Assembly: GCA_003427395.1 (NCBI GenBank)
Contig: BFEA01000179.1
Location: 701,327 to 742,481, forward strand
Direction: 5' to 3'
Source of the DNA: Chara braunii
Taxonomy: Eukaryota > Streptophyta > Charophyceae > Charales > Characeae
DNA: 41,155 nt
Within the stretch, counting starts at the first letter, position 1. Each line of letters begins with the position of its first letter. The notes under the pieces were generated by a model. The model saw only the letters and a program-made list of their open reading frames with translations, did not search any database and was not told where the DNA came from. The position numbers and the translations under genes are program-made. Shown one piece after another: positions 32,010 to 40,445 of the stretch.

Positions 32010-32360
32010 TATATATACATAATTTATTTATTCTCAATAATATTAATTATTAATTAGGAAATCAATCAAATCAATACTTATCATTTATGAACTTTATTTT
32101 TCATTATCAATCTAGTTGGTTAGTCCCTATGCTTCCTTTTTTATCAACATTTGTAGTAGGTCTCGGATTAATCTTTTTTCGACTTCCGACTCGAAGCTTA
32201 ACACATCTGTATGGTTTAATTAATACGATAACTGATTTTTTTGCTATGATAATTTTCATAAATATTTATGGAGATATATAATAGGTAATTATGATTATTG
32301 TTTTTTATTTCCATGGATAGTCAATGATAATATTTCTTTAAAATGAGGCTCACTATCGAT
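32010..32360 (+). pseudogene. ndhF: Plastid ndhF N-terminal fragment in nuclear DNA (NUPT)
   Basis: The frame 32087-32281 begins MNFIFHYQSSWLVPMLPF and continues LSTFVVGLGLIFF, matching the N-terminus of plastid NADH dehydrogenase-like subunit 5, a membrane subunit of the chloroplast NDH complex. After a frameshift near 32285 the similarity resumes as PWIVNDNISLK, a stop, then GSLSM, corresponding to the WSWTINNDFSLEFG...IDPLTSIM region. The AT-rich upstream sequence looks like a plastid spacer. Only about 90 codons are present, with a frameshift and a stop, so it is a dead fragment. Mitochondrial nad5 fits worse. The outer limits are approximate. Confidence 0.7.
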
Positions 32361-32414
32361 GGCGCCTTCTTTAAAACCCTCAACCGTTAAAAAAGTAATT
32401 AAGCCGTAAACTAA

Positions 32415-32935
32415 GTTGGGTCGTCGCCCAGGCAGGCACGCCCGACCAGGTATGCCCGGGCTAGCTGGCTGGGGGGATCGCCTGAAAAAACAAGGCAGGT
32501 CGAAAAAAGGGGAAGGAACTCCAAAAAAACAGAACTCACTTCATGTCAGGACTTCGCTCAGCTTGAGCAGCCAGAATCCGGCCTTACCTTTAATTTCGGT
32601 CGTGGGTCACCAGGGGTGTTTGGGGGGTATAAAGTTACTCTAAGCAGTGACTAGAGGGGTTTAAAAGGGTACATCTTATCTCATTTATCCTCATTTATTT
32701 TTTATTTTAAAATTAATAAGGAATTTCGAGGGGACCCTCAACCAAAAGTTGCTTGTACTGCAATTTTATACATTTTCTTTTTTACAGAATTTTTTTAAAA
32801 ATTTGGAATTTGTTTTCTCATATTATGCACTGGGGCTGCCCGGGACCCGCACGGCCACTGCCCGGCCAGGGTCACCCGAAGGGTACCCAGGCGACCTTCC
32901 CCCAGCTGGGCCACCTGGGGACCAGCCTAGGCCCT
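32415..32935. repeat. CCCGG-armed dispersed repeat, copy 2 (most complete)
   Basis: The left arm (32415-32480) holds CCCAGGCAGGC, GCCCGACC and GCCCGGGC. The AT-rich core carries TATAAAGTTACTCTAAGCAG and TTTCGAGGGGACCCTCAACC. The right arm (32828-32930) holds GCCCGGGACC, CCCGGCC and CCCAGGCGACC. The layout is an AT-rich core between arms of one repeated GC word, like the GTTCG-armed element. The ends are not defined well enough to name termini or a target duplication. Confidence 0.85.
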
Positions 32936-33404
32936 AAATGTATTCCCTGTGGATGAGAAAGAGAAATCAATTGCTCCCTTATTAACCAAGCAGAAAAATG
33001 GTCAATGACACGGAAGGGTCATTGCAAAGGAGTCAGAATAGGTTGCAAAGACTGTGTTACAAATCCTCCAATATGTTTTGAGTTCACTAATCATAGATGT
33101 GGCTTTATTAGATGGTAGATATGCGAAGGAGAATTTATTGTGGGTGAGATTATGCATACGCGGAGGATACTGGGAGTGGTGATGGGCATGGTAGAGAGGT
33201 GTGACCAAAGCAGTCTGCGGAATTCCCAATAGTCTAAAACTTTCCCGAAAATTCTTGAAAATTCTCGAAAATTTCAAAATCCTGAATAATTTGCATGTGC
33301 GTTTCTTCTAAAATAGTTTATTTCCTTCACATGTTATTTTTACAATTGCTGACAAACTGAGTTTTCTTTTATCTATGTCCCCCTCCCCTCTTCATGTGTT
33401 TCAG
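32936..33404. other. No gene recognised; possibly upstream or intronic sequence of the KDZ gene
   Basis: Contains the segment repeated at 28524-28591 (33164-33231). A strong polypyrimidine tract and TTTCAG just before 33405 make the end of this interval intron-like. Confidence 0.4.
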
Positions 33405-33974
33405 GTTCTTCACTGCAGATCAAACAACATTTTATCAACTCCGAAAACGATCTACAAAATAGATGATCTCATCAGGCCAATGTCTCTTCCTGATGTCATC
33501 CAAGTCATTCAGATCCGGAATTCTCACAAAATGCCTAACTTATATGCACATATAACTCATATCATGAACTCACGTGATCTGTCATGGAAAGAGAAGAATT
33601 ACGGCCAACACACGATCCAAGCTGTGCTTGAAAAATTGAGTTTCCACAATCCAAGTCTTTTTATGGACCCAGTCCTTGGTGCTGACCATGCGATTCATCC
33701 TGCTCATAATAAATATGTTATACTACCAAGCATCGAATCATGTGTTTATTGCAAAGTACTGCTTGTGTTCAGTACAGAACGCCTGTTGTCATTTTTTTAT
33801 CCTATGAAGGGCATTCTTAAAAGAGACACCGTTGATGAAAAAAAATGTGCCTCTTGTTCAATTGACTATTCTTATACTTATTACAGTTCACCTAACGGTG
33901 ATCGAAAATTTTACGAAACAGAAGATGAAGACTCAGATGGTTCCAAATCAACTCGAAGACTGTTATTAGTATAA
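33405..33974 (+). CDS. KDZ-transposase N-terminal exon with CxC5-like cysteine cluster
   Basis: The frame is open from the acceptor (CATGTGTTTCAG, then 33405) to TAA at 33972-33974, about 189 residues. The N-terminal half (DLIRPMSLPDVIQVIQIRNS, then YAHITHIMN) is helical. The C-terminal half has CVYCKVLLV, then a spacer with FFYPMKG, then KKCASCSIDYSYTYY and a tyrosine/glutamate tail (RKFYETEDEDSDG). Two CxxC pairs separated by about 35 residues, followed by an aromatic stretch, match the CxC5-type cysteine cluster that accompanies KDZ transposases and probably binds zinc. It lies upstream of the core exons on the same strand. The acceptor makes an earlier exon likely; the ATG at 33375 overlaps the polypyrimidine tract and is not preferred. 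Confidence 0.6.
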   Translation, partial: VLHCRSNNILSTPKTIYKIDDLIRPMSLPDVIQVIQIRNSHKMPNLYAHITHIMNSRDLSWKEKNYGQHTIQAVLEKLSFHNPSLFMDPVLGADHAIHPAHNKYVILPSIESCVYCKVLLVFSTERLLSFFYPMKGILKRDTVDEKKCASCSIDYSYTYYSSPNGDRKFYETEDEDSDGSKSTRRLLLV

Positions 33975-34363
33975 CACTGTTTCGTCAACATGATGAAGTA
34001 TTGTAAGATTTGTATACTACGACTTTCATTTTTTCAAAAAAAGTAAACAAACTATGTTTGTTCTTAATTTGCACATCCATGTAATCTTATGATATATTTA
34101 TTTCATTATTGATATTTTGATTCCACAAAGTTTATGATCATAATATGTTGTGTGTAACTTATTTGCATGCTCCATACTCATTAGTTGCTTTCAATTTGGA
34201 TTTGCTTCAGTTGAATCATTTATTTGAAATGATTCAAAGTATTTTCAAATATGATATTTAAGTAGATAATAACTTAAGCAGTTTATAGTGAAGTACTTTT
34301 GGTGTACTGTCTTTCTTCTTATCATACAGATATCAACTTAGTTGAGGATTCACAACAACAGAA

Positions 34364-34416
34364 GTTCACAATAAAAGAGAAGAGTTGATAATGTTTTTGC
34401 GTGTGATTGATAAAAG
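34364..34416 (+). pseudogene. Partial exon copy next to a GTTCG-word transposon end
   Basis: The frame reads VHNKREELIMFLRVIDKS, closely parallel to IHNEREKLTRFLRLIDLK at 35347-35400. Eight bases after it, at 34424, a sequence CTACGTAGTACGACGAACG begins, like the left end of the GTTCG-armed elements. This looks like an exon fragment disrupted by, or duplicated around, an insertion. Confidence 0.55.
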
Positions 34417-34423
34417 TTTTTTC

Positions 34424-34560
34424 CTACGTAGTACGACGAACGTGTTCGCGGTGCTTCCTGTCCGCACGAACGCATTCGCGAGAACGGATCGTGTTCGCGA
34501 GAATACGTTTTTGGAGGTCGCGAACGTCGTTCGCGGGCGCCAGTACCGGTAGTCGGCGGT
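34424..34560. mobile_element. Left end of a third GTTCG-armed element
   Basis: Starts CTACGTAGTACGACGAACG, matching CTACGTAACA of the element at 4761, and continues with GTTCGCG/CGCGAAC words to about 34540. No matching right end was found, so it may be truncated, or fused to the satellite that follows. Confidence 0.5.
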
Positions 34561-34594
34561 GGTTCTGGCGGGGGTTATGGGGCCTTGGGGTGCG

Positions 34595-34804
34595 TTAGTG
34601 TGTGTGTGGGTACGTCAGTGTGTGTGTTTGTGTGTGTACCGTGTGTGTGTGGGTGCGTCAGTGTGTGTGTGTGTGTAGTATGTGCGTAAGTGTGTGTGTG
34701 TGTGTCACTGTGTATGTAGGTCTGTGTCAGTGTGTGTGAGTCAGTGTGTCACAATCTGCTGCAGTGTGTGTGTCAGTGTGTGTGTCAGTGTGTGCGTGTA
34801 CGAA

Positions 34805-34843
<39 letters not shown>

Positions 34844-35260
34844 AAACAATATGTTACAGTCTGTCACAGTCTATGTGACAGATTGTCTGTCACAATGTGG
34901 TGGGAAGCTCACAGACAGTGACAGAGTCTGTCGGATAGGGGGCACACAAACTCTGTCACACTCGGTGTCTGCTGCCCACCAGACTCTGACAGACTGTGAC
35001 AGACTATGACAAAATATGTCATACAGACTGTGACAGACTCTGTGTGAGTTGGCCCCCACCAATCTGTGTGCTGCAATGTCTGTTGGGCACAATTTGTGTG
35101 TGCAGTCCAACAGACTGTCTGTCACAGATGTGTGTGCCACACATATGTGACAGACTGTCTGTCACAGTCTGTGTGTGTTGCCCAACAGACTGGCCATGAC
35201 AGACTGTGATAGATAGGCTGTCACATATGTGTGGCTGGTAGGGGGCAACACACACACTGT
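34595..35260. repeat. (GT)n grading into TGTCACAGTCTG palindromic-word satellite
   Basis: From 34595 to 34840 GT repeats carry interspersed GTCA. From about 34855 to 35235 the words CTGTCACAGTCTGTG and GACAGACTGTGACAGA recur on both strands, with GGGGGCAACA/TTGCCCAACAG in between. The array consists of many short, imperfect palindromes with no coding sense. Confidence 0.85.
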
Positions 35261-35329
35261 AATATACATTCTGTCGGCGGGGTGCGGGGGGGGATGGGGT
35301 GGATCTGGTTGGGGGCAACACCATTGCAG

Positions 35330-35511
35330 AGATGATGGATCTGCAGATACACAATGAGAGAGAAAAGTTGACGAGGTTTTTACGTCTCATTGATCTCAAG
35401 GAAAACATTCAACAATACAAACAGACACAAAGGTATTGTTTGAATCGACAGAGATTTGAGGAGGCATACTTTCATTGGAGAACATCCTTCTTTCTACAGA
35501 AACACGCATAA
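35330..35511 (+). CDS. Exon-like block, probable KDZ gene middle region
   Basis: A CCATTGCAG acceptor precedes 35330. The frame reads MMDLQIHNEREKLTRFLRL, then IDLKENIQQYKQTQ, RYCLNRQRFEEAYFHW and FFLQKHA, and ends at TAA 35509-35511. The RQRFEEAYFHW stretch is the kind of helical, aromatic sequence found between the cysteine cluster and the core in KDZ proteins, but the match is too weak to stand alone. Placed between the CxC5-like exon and the core exons on the same strand, it is a reasonable part of that gene. The donor is not clear. Confidence 0.4.
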
Positions 35512-35714
35512 CGTTCGTTCCTCATTTTGACTCTGCATTGCCATAAAAGGCCATCTTGGCACAGGTAATCACTGTCAGTCAGGTTTTTTTTTTGCATAAT
35601 GTTTAATTTATTTTCTGATGCAAACACTTTTTTTTTTTTTTTGTACTTTTTTAAAGACATGCTCCAATTTATTCGTGTATTTGTCCTGATTTCCTAAATT
35701 TTATCTCTATGTAG

Positions 35715-35800
35715 ATTCCCAGATGCACCTACGACCAGTTGCTTGAGCAAGCGGCGAGGCCATTGCAACTCAGATCTTCCCAGACTCGTGAGCCGACCAG
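35715..35800 (+). CDS. Short exon, probable KDZ gene
   Basis: Acceptor CTCTATGTAG before 35715 and donor GTAAAA after 35800. One frame is open throughout and reads IPRCTYDQLLEQAARPLQLR, then SSQTREPTR. It has no diagnostic motif; it is assigned by strand, position and splice signals only. Confidence 0.35.
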
Positions 35801-37641
35801 GTAAAAAAATGGTATGTGCTCAAGCTTGGCATATGTGAGGCAATGGATGCCTGGACTACAATACAAACAAGTGTTCATGCGCTGGCGACTCTTCACTTTC
35901 TATACAATCGCACTCGGGGTGGTAATGCACTTGTGGCCACAGGTACTTCCACTTCTGTGTCTCACGAGTTCCGTACGTGAGTGTCCTTTTAATGGGGGAC
36001 GGAGGGGGAGGCGGAGGGGACGTGGAGTTAAAATGTCGTTAAAGTCGTTGTATCAAAAATTTTCAATACTAAAAAAATATATTTAAAGACGAGAAACATA
36101 AATAAAAAATACAAAGTTTTACATCTTGAAAAAATCTATAACCCTTTTTTTTTTTTTTTTTTTTTTTTTGTTCATTCTTTGTTGAAGAAAAAAATCTTCG
36201 TGGGTTAAGTTGATATGCGTCAAATTGGGCTTTCAATTGGCTGTTTAACGCCAGTTCAACAAGGATTGAACGCGCGTTAAAGTTTTTAACGCGGATCCCG
36301 TGTTGAATCCATATCCAAACACTCAGTTATATATTTGCCAACCGTGTGCTTGAGTTTCCCACAGGCAGGGCAGTGGGACCCGATGTTGGCACAAGCACCA
36401 AGCTTGGTTCGTCTCTTCTCCAGGTTGTGGATTCTTCCACTCAGCTTAGCCTCCCACACATTCCCGCAGACCACATTGTTGCAGCAGAATCTGAGTGTCA
36501 TGTTATGTATGGTGTTGAGGTTCTCTCTCTCTTCTTTCGTTAGCCTGTTATCTGGTGCAATATCAGCCCACTGTTTCGTGCTTTAGATGAGTCCGATTGC
36601 CTGGGAAGGGCCCAAAGTGGCACTTTCCAAACAGCCCTATGTGCCTATGACGCCATTGGCGTTGAGATCAATTCCATAATTGCATTGCCACGCACGACTC
36701 CCACTACAGCAGCGGTCAAGCAGAAACTGCTGAATTGCTCTGCTGGAGACTGACTACTTGCACTGCAGTCTGCACTTCTCTGTACGGACCTCTCGTTTCC
36801 GAACTTCCTCATTTGCTGTGAATTCCCACTTTTTTTTTGCTTTCTAACTCTATGTGTCCATGCTTGCTCGTTCATGTACGCCTGCCTAACTGTACATTTG
36901 TCTAAGTGTGTGTGGGACCTGCGAGGGTAGTTGTATGTTTCGGAGGTCCATCAGGTTGGTACTTATCTATGGCTGTAGTTTTGAGGTCTGCAACAATGTT
37001 TCCCTCAGGGATGGACGAGGTACCGCTTAATTGGGAGCCCACGCAGCCATGAAGTCACCGCCTAAAAGACAGATTGCCTCCGTACTTATTCAAGTAGAGC
37101 GCTAGGCTCTAGCTCTACCCCATTTGGTGCTCTGTTATTTACGCCGCATGCTGCTGGAGTGGGCGCTTCAGGTGTGGAGCACTACTAGGAGCAGGAAGGC
37201 CACCTGGGTGACCACCTGAACTATGTTGGAAGACCCCATGTAGAAGGAGGAGGAACAATGGTGTCAAGGAGGAGAGTGTGGTGAGGGACTTACCTTGCTA
37301 TATGGGTCTTCCTCTTCATTTACTTGGTTGGTGTTGCTGCTTGAAAACGACGGTGGGGGTGTGCTGCCATCAGAAAGCTTCACCGCACTAGATTCATCTA
37401 CTGCTGCCCTCATATGAGAGAGATAAGTTCAGATAACAATTTTGCATTGTCTTTTGAACATCAGGGGTCGGTCCGTGATGTCCGCCCTAGCCATGAGTTG
37501 GAGGAAGAGGAAGAAGATGTTGGACATGACTATGGTGGACCTCCTATAATGTCAGCAGTAAGAAGCAAACTCGTGTGCTAGTTTGACGAAATTTACTCCA
37601 ATTTAATAGGATCTACTTTCTTGAATGTTCTTTGAATGCAG
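35801..37641. other. Probable intron; no plus-strand gene recognised
   Basis: Contains a G-rich stretch (35990-36030), a poly-T run (36145-36168) and the minus-strand cysteine-rich frame at 36286-36578. No plus-strand coding sequence is supported. Confidence 0.4.
36286..36578 (-). CDS. Cysteine-rich open frame, possible exon
   Basis: Reading leftwards from about 36578, just after an AAAG that could be a weak acceptor, the frame gives TKQWADIAPDNRLTKEE, then RFCCNNVVCGNVWEAKL, KRRTKLGACANIGSHCPACG and KLKHTVGKYI. Seven cysteines, including a CxxCG with a following histidine, suggest zinc binding. The composition is protein-like and free of simple repeats. I do not recognise the family. It lies on the opposite strand inside the presumed KDZ gene intron. 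Confidence 0.4.
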
Positions 37642-37917
37642 GCGCAAGATACATTCTGATATCTTCTGCTCGAAGAAGCACTCAACCATCCAAAAACTTG
37701 TAATAATGAACTACATGGAAGGTTCTATTAGGTCGACGGTCACTTCAAAGTTTGCAGATCAAGATGTGCTAATAATGATGTTGACCTTTATCAGATTGTT
37801 GTTGGTGCAATTGTGAAAGGTTGTCCAGAAGCACCGATGTCAAAACGTAAATGGTGTAAAAAACATCTCCCAGAGTGTGATAGTGAAGATGACTTGGACG
37901 ATGGCAGAAAAATATAA
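37642..37917 (+). CDS. KDZ gene exon with FCxxxH and WCKKH cysteine motifs (frame broken)
   Basis: After the acceptor CTTTGAATGCAG, one frame reads RKIHSDIFCSKKHSTIQK and a second, from 37753, reads CRSRCANNDVDLYQIVVG, then KGCPEAPMSKRKWCKKHL and PECDSEDDLDDGRKI to TAA. Paired cysteines followed by C-x2/3-H are typical of the cysteine cluster that precedes the KDZ catalytic core. The two halves are in different frames, so there is a frameshift or an unrecognised small intron near 37740. Confidence 0.45.
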
Positions 37918-37953
37918 AGTGAAGCCTAAAGATCGAAAGAAACCCAAGTAATT

Positions 37954-38055
37954 ATGCCAGATATCAAAGAGCCCATGGCATGTTGCACGCGTTTTCAAAC
38001 ATGGACGTTCATGAGCAATGCAGATTACATAATTGAATATCGACTGTTCAATGAA
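37954..38055 (+). CDS. Exon before the KDZ core, joined in frame to 38299
   Basis: The frame MPDIKEPMACCTRFQTWTF, then MSNADYIIEYRLFNE, ends exactly at a consensus donor GTAAGT (38056). The next acceptor (TTGATTCCAG, exon from 38299) continues in phase as EVFYLVKWKNQPY. The joined stretch looks somewhat like the start of a chromodomain, but it also lies where the KDZ core begins, so the domain assignment stays open. Confidence 0.5.
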
Positions 38056-38298
38056 GTAAGTGTATCTATTAACAATCTGATAGAAAATATGTTATTCGTT
38101 CGCCTAATAACCTTTCTTCTGAAGTCTAGAAAATGCAAAAAAAAATGAATGTTTTTATTCAGCAATTTTCAGTGTTTCTCTAGTATTAATTCTTTGATTG
38201 TGTCTATGCTCAATACATCTTTTTTGTGTTAAGTTTTTCAGAAATAACTTCAAATAACATCATTAACATGTGTCATTTTGTTGATTGCTTGATTCCAG

Positions 38299-38457
38299 GA
38301 GGTGTTCTACCTTGTCAAATGGAAAAATCAGCCTTATGCGAAATCAATTAGGTATCATCACAATGATTTTTATGGAAAACAAGGACAAACAGTGTTGAAG
38401 GGGTTCCTTAACAAGCAATTACCGATTGATTTTTATCAAGGGCGACAACTTCCTTAA
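38299..38457 (+). CDS. Exon of the KDZ gene
   Basis: Starts after TTGATTCCAG and reads EVFYLVKWKNQPYAKSIR, then HHNDFYGKQGQTVLKGFL and PIDFYQGRQLP, ending at TAA 38455-38457. A CTGCAG acceptor follows 20 bases on, at 38479, so either the true donor is upstream of the stop or the frame is broken. Confidence 0.45.
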   Translation, partial: EVFYLVKWKNQPYAKSIRYHHNDFYGKQGQTVLKGFLNKQLPIDFYQGRQLP

Positions 38458-38478
38458 GATTTTGTTTCTGAACTGCAG

Positions 38479-38621
38479 GAAGAAAGAAAAAAAACAGTCA
38501 AACTTCAAAGAACTTCATGTACTCTGAGCAATGCAAAACATGTGGAACTATTCATTGCTTTTGGTCTTGTGGATTCATGTTTCCACCAATGGACATGGTT
38601 CCTACGGAGTCTTGTACACGA
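38479..38621 (+). CDS. KDZ transposase core, first part
   Basis: Between an ACTGCAG acceptor and a perfect GTAAGT donor the frame reads FMYSEQCKTCGTIHCFW, then SCGFMFPPMDMVPTESCTR. This matches the KDZ block with the pattern RT-x-G, a hydrophobic strand, CG, then ESxTQV. The last codon CGA abuts the donor in phase 0. The following exon begins GTA TAT CAC, giving ESCTR joined to VYHYLLTLF, as in family members that read ESLTQVYxFL. KDZ transposases have an RNase H-like catalytic fold and mobilise DNA elements that make 8-bp target duplications. Confidence 0.7.
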
Positions 38622-39059
38622 GTAAGTAAAGGTAATTTTTCGTGACTCTCTCTTATCGTCCTAACCGTATGCAGAGCATCCTAACGTTTTTTCCTCACCT
38701 TATATTAATGACATTCATTTATGAGTTCATGTCTACGCCTACTGCCTTTCGCCTCTCTTCATATCGCAGTTGGATTTTTTCTTCCCTCATGCCAGCATGG
38801 ACACTTTCTGTTTAATCAGTCCTACCTCCACTAGGATAATGTCCAGATATTACAGAAAGTTGTACATCATTTTTTTTTTCCTTTCTGTTTCTGTTGTAGC
38901 TGTGTATAAATTTGTCACTGATCATGTCTGGTGAGGTGACCAGTTATGTATCTGTGTACAAATTTCGTACTCGGGTGCCCAAGAAAGAAGCTAGTAATTT
39001 ATTCAAAAAATTCTAAATTAATTCATTGATATATTATGCTTTTTGCTATAAAGATTTTG

Positions 39060-39510
39060 ATGCCCCGGCCGGGCACCCAGGCGTGGCGCTCGGGGGGGTC
39101 TAACACCCCGAGTACCCAGGCGTACAAACCCCCCCCCCCATTCTAAGCTCCCCAGAAAACCCCAATTCCGGGCTCTTTTCATTTTTGGAGAGTTGGCTAT
39201 CAATGGGGGGAAAGGGGGGTACAAATTTGTTTTAAAGGGGCTAAAGGGGTTTAAAAGGGGGTGTCTTAGTATGATTTTGTTAATTTGTTTTTCGTCTCCG
39301 ATTCCGTGAGGAATTATGATGTGATCCTCAACCAAAAGTTGTTTGTATTGTAGTTTTACACAACATTCTGTTTTTCAGGAATTTTTTAACAATCATGGTT
39401 TTTTTTTTCTTTTGCGTTGAGGCTGCCCGGAACCCTGCCCGGGGTTCATGCACGGCTGGGCACCCGAGCGTGCATTCGGGCACAAGTTGGGTGCCCGGAC
39501 GCCCGAAAAA
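39060..39510. repeat. CCCGG-armed dispersed repeat, copy 3, in a KDZ gene intron
   Basis: Left arm CCCCGGCCGGGCACCCAGG. The core shares GGGTTTAAAAGGGG and ATCCTCAACCAAAAGTTG, followed by TTTGTATTG. The right arm has GCCCGG and CACCCGA words (39423-39507). More diverged than the other two copies. It lies inside the intron 38622-39546. Confidence 0.8.
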
Positions 39511-39546
39511 GAACCTTATTTTTTTTGTGTTTTTTTTTTTTTGTAG

Positions 39547-39709
39547 GTATATCACTATTTGTTGACTCTCTTTACAAATCACTCATTCCCGGAGTTCATT
39601 AGGTGTGATGACATGTGTCGTTTACTACGATTCGCACTCAATGCAAAACGGAGGAGTGCAAACGCCAAGACAAAGGAGTTCACGAACACTCAAAACATTC
39701 ATCATGTTG
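39547..39709 (+). CDS. KDZ transposase core, second part
   Basis: The exon follows a T-rich tract and GTAG, and ends at a GTGAGT donor. It reads VYHYLLTLFTNHSFPEFI, then RCDDMCRLLRFALNAKRR and a basic stretch. The DDMCRL motif corresponds to the conserved YDDACKL block of KDZ transposases, which carries an active-site aspartate. The usual next block (a phenylalanine-histidine motif followed by NTE) is not found before the window ends, so the gene continues beyond it or is truncated. Confidence 0.7.
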
Positions 39710-39923
39710 GTGAGTATTGAAAACACTATTACAACGAGACTAGTCACGTTTACAATAATGCCTCTTAGCTCGTAGGCAGCCAACCTGGCTATGGTCCGTG
39801 TTGTTGGTCCCAACCAGTAGGCCACAGGTAGGCACCCTGGACTCAACATTTTTTTTTGCAGGTGGTCCTACTGGGGCTCGTTGTGGGCTGTTGGTCTCAC
39901 CAACCGACTTTCAGAGAAAGTTC

Positions 39924-39925
<2 letters not shown>

Positions 39926-39992
<67 letters not shown>
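39926..39992. repeat. (GA)n microsatellite
   Basis: About 32 GA units. Confidence 0.95.
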
Positions 39993-39995
<3 letters not shown>

Positions 39996-40124
39996 TCTGA
40001 TTTTGTTTGGGGTCATGGGGGAGGAATGTCATGCCTGACAATTTGATTTGTTTTACATGCTTAACTCTTCGCCAACTTATCAACTTTTGTCCTTGAAGTG
40101 TGTATGGTCCCTCTTTGTACTTTT

Positions 40125-40395
40125 TTCTCAAACACCCTAAACACCTCCTAAGCACCCCCCGAACACCTCCCAAACACCCCTTGAACCTCCCCCATAAAAG
40201 CCCCCGCACACCACCAGAACCTCCCCCACACAATCCTCCGAACATGCCTTGAACACCCATCGAACACCCCCCTAACACCCCTTAAACATTTCCCACAGAA
40301 CCCCCAACACCCCCGAACACTCCCCAACATCCCCCAACACCCCCCAACAAGCCGCAAACACCACCATAACCTTCCACACAAAACCTTGTTCAAGC
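40125..40395. repeat. Degenerate CCCCGAACAC minisatellite
   Basis: About 25 imperfect units of roughly 10 bp, such as CCCCCCGAACAC, CTCCCAAACAC and CCCCTTGAAC, almost free of G on this strand. The glycine-rich open frames on the opposite strand are artefacts. Confidence 0.85.
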
Positions 40396-40445
40396 TAAGG
40401 CTACCAGAGTGGCCTGGGGCAAGTTGGCCAACGAGGCAAAAAAAT

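Noticed and set aside
32087-32281. Mitochondrial nad5 instead of plastid ndhF
   Set aside because: The N-terminal pattern SSWLVPMLPF and the later VNDNISLK block fit ndhF better.
40125-40395. Telomere-like or glycine-rich protein-coding repeat
   Set aside because: The units vary too much in length and sequence for a telomere, and the coding frames exist only because the strand is C-rich.
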